A DNA stretch of 64,000 nucleotides from Isoetes taiwanensis. Its lineage: Eukaryota; Streptophyta; Lycopodiopsida; Isoetales; Isoetaceae. The notes under the pieces were generated by a model that was not told the origin of the DNA, searched no databases, and saw only the letters and a program-made list of their open reading frames with translations. The stretch covers positions 12,474,689 through 12,538,688 of the forward strand of contig JAJEKV010000041.1 of the NCBI GenBank assembly GCA_021234155.1, read 5' to 3'. Positions 10,895 to 20,990 of the stretch are shown one piece after another. Position numbers and translations under genes: made by a program. Within the stretch, counting starts at the first letter, position 1, and each line of letters begins with the position of its first letter.

Positions 10895-12707
10895 ATGGAT
10901 GTGCCGGGGATGCACGATACGGATCGATATGAGCTTGTCAAGGATATTGGTTCGGGAAATTTTGGTATTGCCAGACTGATGCGGGACAAGAACACTAAAG
11001 AGCTTGTAGCAGTCAAGTATATAGAACGGGGCGAAAAGGTATGTTGAGCTCATCAAATTGCTGTATCAATCAACACAGTCAAAATGATAATGATTTTGGG
11101 ATTTTATTTGGATGCTACAGATTGACGAAAATGTGCAAAGGGAGATCATTAACCATCGCTCACTACGGCATCGTAATATTGTGAGATTCAAACAGGCAAG
11201 CTAAATGATTTTTTTAAAATGAATTTGCCTGTAAACACAAAACATGCAGGATATATTTACTTAGTTGAGGTTTATGCTCACTACAATTATTTGAACATGT
11301 ATGGGCTGCGAATTGCTGTATCTGCTTCAGGTTATGTTGACTCCAACACACCTAGCCATAGTCATGGAATATGCAGCAGGCGGCGAGCTTTTTGAACGGA
11401 TTTGTAATGCGGGTCGTTTCAGTGAAGATGAGGTTTGTCCTGCATTCCTTATAGAAGATTGCTGTGCTTAATGGTGTATGTATCTTAGGTTGTCTTCATG
11501 TGTCAATTGTCTGTTTTCCATGAGTGCCTCCAAGGGCTTCCAATGGACTTCCATTCAGCAGGCAAGATATCCTTTCAACAACTGATACCTATACTTTTGT
11601 AGCAGGCAAGATATTTCTTTCAACAGTTGATATCTGGGGTCAGCTATTGCCACTCAAAAGTATCGCATTCGCCCTTCATTTCTATGCAGCTGTGAATGTC
11701 TTTCATTCAACATGGCCTCAATGGAGAATGCTTATATTTGCACTCATCCTGCAGGAGGTTTGTCATCGGGATTTGAAGTTGGAAAATGTATTGCTAGATG
11801 AAAGCCCTGCTCCCCGGTTAAAAATTTGTGACTTTGGCTATTCAAAGGTAAGCAGCTTCCTACTTTGCATGTATAATATTTGATGGGCGCTGTTCATAAT
11901 GTGTATCTATGCAGTCTTCTATACTGCATTCTCAGCCAAAATCAGCAGTTGGCACACCAGCATACATAGCACCAGAAGTGTTGTCTAAAAAAAACTATGA
12001 TGGTAAGGTATGTGTGAATCCTCTGGGTATTCTCATTCCAAGAAGTTACTTTTTTCTGTCAATACAGATGACCAGTTCTACAGATTGCAGATGTCTGGTC
12101 TTGTGGCGTCACTCTCTATGTCATGCTTGTAGGAGCTTACCCATTTGAAGATCCAAAAGACCCAAAGAATTTTAGTAAAACTATTTCAGTAGGGAAAGCA
12201 TTATTGTCAACTTTGATTAATCAGTATACATTTTTCTGAATTTAATATCAATATTCTCGCAATGCAGAGGATATTGAATGTGCAATATGCTGTTCCAGAC
12301 AATATACAGATATCTGCTGAAGGACAGCATCTTCTTTCACACATTTTTGTTGCAAATACAGCGAAAGTAAGCATTTGCTTTTGCAGCATACTCTTTGTAA
12401 GCCAACTGGTGAATCTGCTCTTTATTCGCAGCGATTCACCATTCAAGATATTATGAACCATGAATGGTTTTTGAAGAACTTGCCGGCTGATCTCATGGAA
12501 GGTGCTGATATGGGTAATGAGCTTGATGATCCCAACCATCCACCCCAGAACTTAGAGGAGATAATGGGCATTATTCAAGAAGCTAGGGTATCTCCTGGAC
12601 TTGGCCATCATGTTGGTGATGCTGTTCTGGATTTAGATGATATGGATCTAGAAAACTATGAAGAGGTTGATGCTGACAGCAGTGGAGAATTTGTTTTTGC
12701 CTTATGA
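10895..12707 (+). CDS. SnRK2 subclass III protein kinase (OST1/SnRK2.6-like), copy A
   Basis: Nine exons join to 346 codons: 10895-11038, 11121-11195, 11331-11432, 11606-11659, 11755-11847, 11915-12007, 12084-12188, 12268-12366 and 12432-12707. All introns are phase 0. The nine-exon layout and boundaries match plant SnRK2 genes. Visible features are the Gly loop (IGSGNFG), catalytic Lys41, HRDLKLEN with Asp131, DFG at 151-153, the activation loop [17 protein letters not shown] with Ser166 (equivalent of OST1 Ser175), APE, and an acidic tail ending [12 protein letters not shown]. The tail is the ABA-box type that binds PP2C phosphatases and defines subclass III. The family acts in abscisic acid signalling by phosphorylating bZIP factors and SLAC1 channels; in Ceratopteris the ortholog also controls sex determination. 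Intron 2 uses a GC donor. No disabling change is visible. Confidence 0.93.
11550..11625 (+). repeat. Duplicated exon 4 start (decoy splice acceptor) in SnRK2-A
   Basis: GCAGGCAAGATAT followed by a CTTTCAACA-type sequence occurs at about 11558 and again at the true exon 4 acceptor (11605/11606). The first copy reads into stops. Copy B has the same pair, with the decoy changed to CAGGTAAGGTAT. Confidence 0.65.
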
Positions 12708-13389
12708 TAGAACTATGGAAGACTTGGGATCTATTTCATTCAGAAGGTCTATTTCATTCAGAAGGTAGGACTTTTCCAGATCACAGCTAGACTTTTAGAA
12801 GCTGGGAGCCTCATTTGTACAGGTATATTGAAGCTATGGCTTTTTTAGTGAACGCAGCACTAGGTGCTAGATAAGCGCGTCTAGCGAGCGTCCCTGCTTA
12901 TGGAGGACACTTAAAAGAGCCAAACTACCAACATGATTGGTGGACACGTAATGTCATCCGCAATGGTCAAATTGTTGGGCATGGGGCAGTCTCGGGATGG
13001 TTTGAAAATAGGGAGGTTTGGCCCCAAAAATCTGGCCATTCTTAAAAATTCCCGATCAGGCTATTTTGCAAAGAAATCCAGAAAATCGGCTTAAAAAAGT
13101 GGTGTACTGACCTTTTGACCTTTTTATCAGTAACATCAAATGGAGGGCGGCATTTTTTCTAGTTGGATGTGCCACTAAATTCGAGCCCTTGTGGCCATCG
13201 CCATGTTGCGTGGCAGTCGAGGCATAGATCTGAGGGGTCTAGAGCCTTCTGATTGCGCACAAACAACCACGCCATTGATCGTGCAAGGCCGAACCGGTAG
13301 ACGCTTGTCAACATAAATACAATTACCCTGGTACACCTGATACAAGCAGTCTTGGCCAAAGAAGTGAGGCTTCCATACTATAAAGGAAC
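12708..13389. other. 3' flank of SnRK2-A; no further gene
   Basis: It is shared with copy B up to 13276. It includes a short duplication (CTATTTCATTCAGAAGG twice at 12731-12764). No additional coding frame is supported. Confidence 0.6.
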
Positions 13390-13487
13390 AAATGTCTCTT
13401 CCATCTCCCGCCTCCAATCAAAAGTCGCAGAGGCTGCCACCACCATGCGAAGCGTTGCCTTTGAAGCGAGCCAGTCGGAGTTGAGAG

Positions 13488-13595
13488 AGCTTCAGAGGAA
13501 GGCCGAGACACGAGACCAGGAGTTGTAGGAGCTCTGGTGAGAGCGCTTCAGAGGAAGGCCGAGACACGAGACAAGGAGTTGCAGGAGCTCCGGGC
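13488..13595 (+). repeat. Tandem duplication of about 52 bp inside LINE-b ORF1
   Basis: Two adjacent units share CTTCAGAGGAAGGCCGAGAC and AGGAGCTC. They encode repeated heptad-like LQRKAETRD-type residues, consistent with expansion of a coiled coil. The first unit contains a stop. Confidence 0.8.
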
Positions 13596-14350
13596 AACCA
13601 TCGCCCAGCAAGGCAAGGGCCTTCATGCGAAAGCCCATGAACAATTGTGGCAATGCACATATGAATTGGCAAGGCAACAGTAATTCCAAAGAAGAGCTCG
13701 GAGCCCCGACTAGCGAAAGCAGAGGTCGGGGCTGACAAAGACATGTCCACATACCCGACTGACTGCAAGGCGCCAGCAGGCGACCCACCCATTTGCATCA
13801 CCGCTTTGACCCCCATGCCACCACCACCCTACCACAGGCCATAACCCACGCCCCCACATCGCAGAAATACAGATATGCGCGGCGGCAGCCAAAGACGAAA
13901 GCCCGTAATTCAGTTCCGGAGTTCCAGAGGCAGCGGGAGCCACAATGTGGTGGTGCGCGACTTGACAGAGGAGCAGGAGAGCACCTCATCAATCGACTCC
14001 GGACGCAGAGAATCCGGCCCAAATGACATTTCACGCGTACACATTGTTAGGCGACATCGCCATGGAGTGCCATGGCCCGCCCCGGTGTACACCTTCACGG
14101 TCGAGACACGCATAAAGCGGCGACCATCCCGGCCAAAGGCGGGAGCGGTTGAAGGAGGCTGCCACAGATGTGGATCGGGATCGACAAAAGACAACGGGGA
14201 GGACCATGAGGCATAAGTTGGAGAAAGTCAAGAGTGTCCACAAACAGGGAGGGGTAGCAAGGCTGGTCCGGGAAAGGATGCAGATCTTCAGGCCACCAAA
14301 TGTGGATGCAGACACCCCAAACCCTCGAGGCCCTTCTGCGGTGACACCAT

Positions 14351-14968
14351 TTGCACCTCTTACTACAATGGCCTCACCTGCCACTGCCAACATGCCGCCT
14401 CCACCTCTATCACCACCCCTTGCGCTGCCACTGCCAAACCTACTGCCGTAGCTCCTGCCAGCGAATAGAGATTGTGCATGCGCATGGTCTCTTGGAATTG
14501 TCAGGCTTCCCATGGCAAAAGGGAGGCAGTCTCAACTCGGTTGCCGCTGATATAGACCTCATCTTCCTCATGGAAACATGGGAGCATGCTAGACATAGAC
14601 TACCGGACTTGCCAGGATACTATCGCTACTCCATCTTCAATGAATGCACAGGAAAGTGGGGGCACGGATGGGTCGCTTGCTATTACTGGACGGCCATGGC
14701 ACAATCAGTTTCCCTGTGCAAGACAGACAAACATAACAGGTACCTGTGGGTGCGCGTGCAGAATGGCGGTGGTAGCCCTCTCTTTCGGGCGGCCTGCTAC
14801 TTTCCACATGCCGAGAGCAACTTCTATCACAACCATCCGGATGTGGATAGGTTAGAGCCCTATGTCGATCTATACAATGACATACAACAGCACAAGCAGG
14901 AGGGTAGTGTTATGCTCGTTGGAGATTTCAATGCCCGTGACCGCATAGAAACGACCAATGAGATTTGA
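14351..14968 (+). pseudogene. LINE-b endonuclease domain
   Basis: This is an open stretch of 205 codons. From about residue 48 it reads as an apurinic/apyrimidinic-like endonuclease: FPWQKGGSLNSVAADIDLIF, LMETWEHARHRLPD, and VMLVGDFNARD near the end (Glu and Asp-Asn catalytic motifs). The N-terminal 45 codons are an out-of-frame artefact; the original SWNCQ-type start lies in another frame at about 14485. The region after GDFNARD jumps to RT sequence, so the catalytic SDH motif is lost. Confidence 0.7.
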
Positions 14969-15171
14969 CCCTCGGCGGGGCGATGTGTTGCCCGAGCCCA
15001 ACCGAGGGAGCTTACGGGCATCGGTGACATTCGGGTCACCGGCGCAGAACAATGTCATCATGATACCCAAGCTCCACGAGGTTCTTGTCTTTGCCGCAAC
15101 GTCTAGCCAATGGAAAAGCACCAGAACTTGATGGCATGTAGGCGGAGTTACTCAAGTGGGCAGGACCATCC

Positions 15172-15535
15172 ATGGCACCAGTACTAACTGACATGTTCAA
15201 CAAGGCATTGGGGGAAGGCTTTCCCCTGCAATGGACTACTAGCATGGTTGTCCCAATCTACAACGCAGGAGACCCGCACTGCCTCGCCAATTACCAAACC
15301 ATCATGATCAGCTCAGTGTTTGTAAAGCTCGTCACCGGGATCCTCGAGCGGCAGTTGACAAGATGGGCAAAGGCAACAAAAGTGCGGGCGCTCGTGCAGG
15401 CAGGATTGAGGCCGAGACACTCAACTGTAGATCATATCTTCATGCTGCAGAGTCTGGTTGAGGACAGCAGGAACCGTCGAGAAGATCTATATTGGTTCTT
15501 TGTAGACTTCACACTGTGCCGCGGGAAAAGTTGTG
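15172..15535 (+). pseudogene. LINE-b reverse transcriptase N-terminal part
   Basis: It reads FPLQWTTSMVVPIYNAGDP, then ILERQL, QAGLRPRHSTVDHIFMLQSL and the start of catalytic motif A, FVDF. It then skips about 15 bases of the expected motif and continues TVPREKLW before merging into Ty3 sequence at about 15535. The YxDD catalytic box is absent. It lines up with 5270-5590 of LINE-a. Confidence 0.75.
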
Positions 15536-17110
15536 GAATTTTTAGAAGAATATAATTTTGAAGTGGTGTATAAACCTGGTAAACATAACCTAGTTGTAGA
15601 TGCTCTTTCCCGACACTCCTTGGTGACTTGCACGCATTGCAACGCCATTTCCACTCTCACCAATGAGTTTGGATAGACTATTGTCCAAACACTCCCCACC
15701 GATCCTGAATTTAGGGAAGTGCACGGATGGACAAGGAACGAGAAATCTTCCTCCATTTTAAGAAGGAAGGTAATATGTGCCAGAGACCTCAGGCATCCGG
15801 AAGCTCATTCTTCATGATACACATAATAGTCCAATAGCAGGACAGACTGGGTTTATGAAGACATATTTTAAGGTGTGATCCAATTATTTTTTGCCTAGTA
15901 TATAAAGAAGCATATTGTCAGATATATCAAGCAGTGCCAGCTTTGCCAGCAGACAAAGGCTGAATAGTGACGTGTTCCAGGTGAATTGGAGCCTTTAGCG
16001 GTGCCCAATGCTAAGTGGGAAATCATCACCATGGACTTCATTGTTGGTCTTCCGCGGACCCTTAGGGGATATGATGCATTGACAGTGGTGGTCGACAAGC
16101 TCTCCAAGATGGCACACTTCTTGCCATGCTGCACCACTGATATGGCCTTAGATAGGGCACTGCTGTTTGCTAAAGAGATTTTTCGACTCCACGGAATGCC
16201 ATGTCAAATTATTTCAGATCGCGACCCCAAGTTTGTAAGTGCGTTCTGGACAGATTTCTTTGGCACTATACAAACCAAGCTCACCATGAGTACCGCATAC
16301 CACCCCTAGAAGGATGGTCAAACCGAATGCACCAACCGCATTATTGAAGATATGCTACACAACGATGCCTGGAATAAGCAATCACAATGGGCTGACTATA
16401 TCCATTGGATAGATTTTGCCTATAACAGTACATGAGTCTTCTTGAATGTCTCCTTTTATGATTAATTATGGCTATCAATGCCTAACTCCAGACACATGGC
16501 ATAACCCTATTTCGAAGGTCGAAGTCTCCCAGCAATTGTTCACAGATATGCAAGTTTTAGTTGAGGAAGTCCGTGGATATTTGTTAGCAGCTAGAAGCAG
16601 GCAAAAGAGTGTTGCAGATAAGCACCTCGAGCTTCCAAGTTGGAGATTCTGTGTGGTTAAAAATCAAGGTAAAGCAAGCCAAGCTCAAGGTTGAAAATTG
16701 CAAGAAACTGGTATCCCATTGGGCGGGACCATTTGAGATTACTCAGAGGGTAGGACCTCAGGCCTACAAGCTCAATCTCCCTGCTCATCTCAAAGTCCAT
16801 TAGGTTTTTCATGTGAGCCTTCTGAAGAAGCATACTCCTGATCCAGAGGAAATATTGGATACACCCACATTTGTGGAAATGACGGATGAGCAATTGGAAA
16901 TAGTGCCAGAGGCTCTTCTCGATTGTGCATACAAATAGACTAGAAGGACTCAAATACTCCAGTACTTGGTTAAATGGGAACACTTACCCACTGAGGATGC
17001 CACATGGGTGTTGAAGACAGATCTGGATAGGAATTACCCTGAATTTATGCAGGAATGCCAGGGACACACCATCAACGATGCTATTAATCCTGACACTAAC
17101 GGTAAGCAAT
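15536..17110 (+). pseudogene. Ty3 pol remnant: RNase H end, integrase, chromodomain
   Basis: FEVVYKPGKHNLVVDALSRH (RNase H end, about 15558-15618) is followed by the integrase zinc region (about 15905-15960, CQLCQQTKAE). The integrase core is at about 15985-16440 (WEIITMDFIVGLP, then VVVDKLSKMAHF, IISDRDPKF). FVSLLK-type sequence and a chromodomain (LQYLVKWEHLPTEDATW at about 16955-17015) come last. Stops (TAG within AYHP-KDG at 16307) and a frameshift near 16640 inactivate it. Chromodomains steer integration to particular chromatin. Confidence 0.85.
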
Positions 17111-17688
17111 GAAGGCTTGACCTAGCAGGGGTCATACAAGGAACTGCTCAGGTAGATGCATTTAGGGTGGATGGGCATGTACATCATAGGACATAACATA
17201 GTCATCCTGGCGATAATAGGAACATGGCCATTCCTTATGCCGCGATGATATGCAAGACTTAGGCATGATAGGATACCCTTCTTTTTCTATTTGTTTCAAA
17301 AAAAAAAAAAAAAAGGGGGTGGTCCCTTCAACCACATTCTTTAATTATTAAATAATGTACTGATGTACCATAATTTTGCAGGCCAGTAACGTGTACCAGA
17401 GGCTTGTAGTTTTCTATGACGGCACTGAGGGGCCATCTCTGTTTTACATATGTTGTTTTGTTTACTTCTCTAGTTATTACAGGGTCCACTGAGGACCTGG
17501 TTGTATGTCCATGCTTTGTTATCATCTTAGTGTGTTGTAAATGGACTACGGTCCTAAACTTATCTGATCTATGATCTTCATGTAATTTTCATTACCTTAT
17601 GCACTATCAATGTATATATTATCTTTTGACTTACTTAATTATTTTTATATTAACTCAGTAACTCCAATGCTGAGGACAACATTATTCC

Positions 17689-18830
17689 AAGGAGGTAGAA
17701 TGTGACGTTCCATGTATTTATACGGTATATGTATAACTACCCTGACACGTCACCGGTGTATTGGAACCATTGGGAACTAACCTAAAAAGGGTTTATTGCA
17801 ATTAGCTTAGCCTAGGCTAAGTAATGGTATTAATTAGTAAAATAGGCTAATGAGAGGGTGCCACTTGGCCTAATTCGATTGGCCAGAGGCAGCTTACCAT
17901 TTTTGGATGGAAAATTGGGCTCCCGGCCTCAATTCTGCCCCAAATTCGAGTTTGGGAAGGATTGAGGAAGAAAGGAGCTGCTGCAGCCTGAAACCTGACC
18001 TATTCTATGGATGTTCTTCGCGATACGGGCTCCAGCCCAGATACTGGTTAGTTTTTGCCTAGTTTGTATTCTGCTAACACTTGTTTGAGTAGACGAATGA
18101 TTAGAATCTATTTTATGATCTATTTGAGAAGGATGATAGATGCTTTGGATATGGTAGCTCTCTCTTTCTGTTCCTCCTGTGTTGTATGGGATTAAGGGGG
18201 TAGAGACCTAAAAGCCATTTAGATTTAGTGATGCTCCTAGCTAGAACCCCTTAAATCCCAGTAAGTGCTGCCTGTGCACAAGATCCCATCTGGTTATGGA
18301 TGCTATGTTGTGATTCAACATCAAATAACGAGCATGATGGTGAAACAGAGATGGAATCCTTCCTAGTTTGACTACAGGATTCCTATAATGTGTTAGGCTT
18401 AGTCGGTCCTCGCGTTGGGGTCGGGTATAGGCCTGACACCCTCTAGGCCGCAAGATAGGTGCCTAAAGGGACGTTTTGGGCTCGATGGGTGCATCAGTGC
18501 GGCCTATAGATTTTGGAGGGTTAAAGTCGGGTACGGATGCGTGTCCACCAAGGGTGGCACGATCCTCTAGCCACCCATGGAATCATCATGTTCTGGGAGT
18601 GAATTCATTTCCTCCCTGCCTCATCGGACCGAGGAGATGTAACCTGGAGTAGTCTCATAGGGTGAATCCATGTGATTGCGTCTCCGGAAGGCTATAACCA
18701 CGTCATAGCATGATTCAGCCTATTTGCAAAGTGTGCGCAGGAGGGGCGGATGGAGTGGACTACCCTTGCCATTGTTCTATGCCAGCCAACACCATTGCCA
18801 TGATTCCGTCTGTTGTTATCTGGAGGCCTT
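17689..18830 (+). repeat. Ty3 polypurine tract and 3' LTR
   Basis: AAGGAGGTAGAA (17689-17700) is a plus-strand primer site immediately followed by TGTGACGTTCC, a typical TG LTR start, at 17701. The right end is not sharply visible. Similarity between 18160-18820 and 44190-44790 supports a repeat family extending to about 18830. It is placed between the Ty3 coding region and the copia remnant. Confidence 0.65.
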
Positions 18831-18865
18831 GACCGTCGGTATCCACTATGCCATGAACTGCAGAC

Positions 18866-19690
18866 TTTTCAAGTTAATTCCTTCAAGTGGATCCCTGCCC
18901 AGCAGATAGGCTTTGCCGTTTTCGAGAATAATGTGATGGCCTTCCTTATCAAGTTCAGCAGCAGACATGATATTAGACTGTAATCCGGGTGCAAACATGA
19001 CATTTCTCAACTTATCCATGGAGTCTGAGCCTGGGTTAGAGCCCCAAATTGATGCTATGCATATGTTATATTATTGATAGGATATTATTCGTATTGATGA
19101 TGGATGGGCCACCCTTCGAGGTGGTATATTATTTGATGTACTGTGTGCTAGGTGCTAACTTGTATTTATGCTTCCGCTATCTAGGACTCCCATAGAAGGC
19201 ATGGCATGAATGACACCTCTGTGTCCTTCACCCGGGCATTTGACCATCCCAGGTGGCCCGCGGTAGATGGAGGGGAGGGCCTTTCGACGGTGATGTAGTC
19301 ACCATGGAAGTGGAATTTCCCGTATTTATATGATGGGAGCATCGTATAGAGTCGGGGAGCATCGCATCCAGTCTAACTATAGTTGGTGACAATGGCATTG
19401 CATGTGTCGATACCTTGTTGAGGCATCTTGTTCTATATTTTGTTGATGTTTCTTCTTTTGTAGCCATACCGCATACTATGAACTAAAATCATGAGAATTT
19501 GCAATGACATCTTTTGAAAACCTTGAAGAGCCTCCTTAAGTGTGCTTCCTCAGCATACGCTATGGTAAGAGCATTGTATGAGGCTACATTGCATCGAGCA
19601 TATTTGTTCAATAATTGAAAGGCCTCTCCCAAGCTAAGCGTATTGCCGGTCTGCTATGATCAATGGCAGTTCACGTCACCCATTCCTATT
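18866..19690 (-). mobile_element. Copia (Ty1) retrotransposon remnant
   Basis: On the - strand, LRNVMFAPGLQSN followed by IMSAAELDKEGHHIILENG (about 19030-18900) matches the segment between protease and integrase in plant copia polyproteins. A GVLDSGS protease-like motif occurs at about 19190-19170. Upstream (about 19550) the reading LKCASSAYAMVRALYEAT resembles a gag region. Frames are broken repeatedly. Only the gag-protease part remains, bounded by the Ty3 LTR on one side and a LINE 3' tail on the other. Confidence 0.6.
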
Positions 19691-19701
19691 TAGCATTTGG
19701 T

Positions 19702-20990
19702 TAAAGATAGATAGATAGATAGAAATTTTAACGTCCGCGAAAACCCCATCGGGTTATGGGACCCAATACAAAAGAGGGGGGCATAAGCCTGAACCAAAAC
19801 GGGGGACAAAGTTCCATCACAGAAACAAAAATCCCCTAACAAGAAGAAAACAATACAAAAACCGACCGAAGCCGAGCAGAAGCGACTAGACGTAACCCAA
19901 CCAGGGGTTTAGAGGCCACTGATCAAGAATTAGTGCTCTACCTCTCCGATAGACTTCCCATTTTCTTTGGAGCCTTGCCTCTCGAACCTTGCATAACTCA
20001 TCCCGTCGTCGAGTTAATTGAACTGGGGAGAGATCATCTTGTACCGAAAAGGGAGTGCCCTTGAGATGACTCCCATGATGTAGCACATACAACCGATCTT
20101 GAGATGCCGAGAACCGTACCAGAATATGGCGTGGTCGGTCGGGCCGATTAGCATCCACTCGTCGCGCTGTGAAAGTTCCTGGGCTTCGGATATGCATAGT
20201 ATCCGTGAAAAACTGTGCAGCGGTCTCGTTGTCCGAGCAGGAGTTTGTTTCCGGGACGCCTACTAAACGTAGGTTCAAGTAGCGGTCCTGCTCAGGTTGG
20301 CCTATACCTGGGTTCTGTGTGTTATCGAATGCTCTCGCTGGTTCTTGTGGATGTGCCTGAGCTGCATCTTGCATCTGGACATTCGAATTTTCAGACGGCA
20401 GTACCTCTGGCACTGTCTCAGTCTGGACCGCAACATCTACACATACTATGTGCGTGGCTATGGCTGCTGGCTGCACCTCTGCTACTGCCTCAGTCTGTAC
20501 CATGTCATCTGATCGTAATGTGTGTGCAGATCTGTCCGGTGGCGAATGAGGGCTAGTATGATATACGTATTCTTTCATCAAGAGCTCCAATATTTCGAGA
20601 ATCTGCGCCCATCCATAGGGAGTTGCACGGAATTGGCGCTAACTGTAACTGCCGACCAAACCGACTGCATCCTGGAGTGAATTATAAGCAAGGAGGATTC
20701 TGGTGTGCCCAAGCTTGAGGATACTAAAGATGTACCTACTGGAACTGTGGCTCCCGTGGGACTGAGGCCACTAAGGGAAATGTGCTCTGCAGGAGGAGGG
20801 GTCGGACATGGTGTGGCCTTGGGACTGTACTCGGGTGTGGAGGGAAGGGGCAGGCATGGTGGAACCTTCCCTGCCTTCCTCGCTATTTCTTTATCTTTCC
20901 GCATGCCACCACTATTATCATGCAATGATTGGAAAATGCTGTGTATATGGTAGAACCGAAGGGGCTGGCACATAGAATAACCAAATCATT
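19702..20990 (-). mobile_element. Half-LINE: ORF1 directly followed by a LINE 3' end
   Basis: Read on the - strand, an ORF1 (about 20905-19886) is followed by only about 165 bases of 3' sequence. It ends in CGGACGTTAAAAT plus four or five TATC units (19706-19734). No endonuclease or reverse transcriptase region lies between them. The same 3' motif ends LINE-a and the 61.6-kb insertion, so this copy was probably mobilised by a related full-length LINE. It is inserted next to the copia remnant. Confidence 0.7.
19886..20905 (-). pseudogene. LINE ORF1-like protein (half-LINE), one frameshift
   Basis: The N-terminal part (MRKDKEIARKAGKVPP, from about 20904) is rich in Pro and Ser and shifts frame near 20590. 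It continues as a 234-codon open stretch down to 19886. From about residue 100 that stretch matches the L1 ORF1 RNA-binding and C-terminal fold: YLNLRLVGVPETN, then DRPRHILVRFSASQDRLYVL, HLKGTPFSVQDDLSP and LCKVREARLQRKWEVYRRG. The core is uninterrupted. Such proteins bind LINE RNA as trimers. Confidence 0.7.

Larger units (their letters stand above)
10253..13276. repeat. Segmental duplication, copy A, SnRK2-containing block
   Basis: It aligns with copy B in three pieces. 10253-10310 matches 45885-45940, about 10418-10540 matches 46336-46490, and 10537-13276 matches 47966-50660. Exons, introns and 3' flank are all conserved, so this was a DNA-level duplication and not a retrocopy. Similarity ends near GCGCACAAACAACCA, at 13276 in A and 50660 in B. 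Confidence 0.9.
13390..15535 (+). mobile_element. LINE fragment (LINE-b), cut off in the reverse transcriptase
   Basis: Coiled-coil ORF1 remnants (13440-13680), an ORF1 RNA-binding remnant (HNVVVRDLTEEQ near 13943), an endonuclease region (14490-14968) and an RT region (15172-15535) follow each other as in LINE-a. The element stops inside the RT, where Ty3 sequence begins. The start is not defined; the boundary is placed after the end of the segmental duplication. Confidence 0.75.
15536..18830 (+). mobile_element. Ty3 chromovirus-type LTR retrotransposon, 5'-truncated
   Basis: The order is the end of RNase H, integrase, chromodomain, 3' untranslated region, polypurine tract and 3' LTR. The gag, protease, RT and 5' LTR are missing. 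The 5' break coincides with the LINE-b break. Order and motifs fit the chromodomain clade of plant Ty3 elements. It is inactive because of many stops and the missing 5' half. Confidence 0.85.

Noticed and set aside
13418-13943. Several overlapping leftward open frames of 80-130 codons
   Set aside because: They are shadows of the GC-rich LINE-b ORF1 remnant on the + strand, and their overlaps follow its tandem duplication.
17301-17325. A-run followed by GGGGG as the Ty3 polypurine tract
   Set aside because: The AAGGAGGTAGAA site at 17689 followed by TGTGACG is a better-formed LTR boundary, and the A-run lies well upstream of the repeat-supported LTR region.
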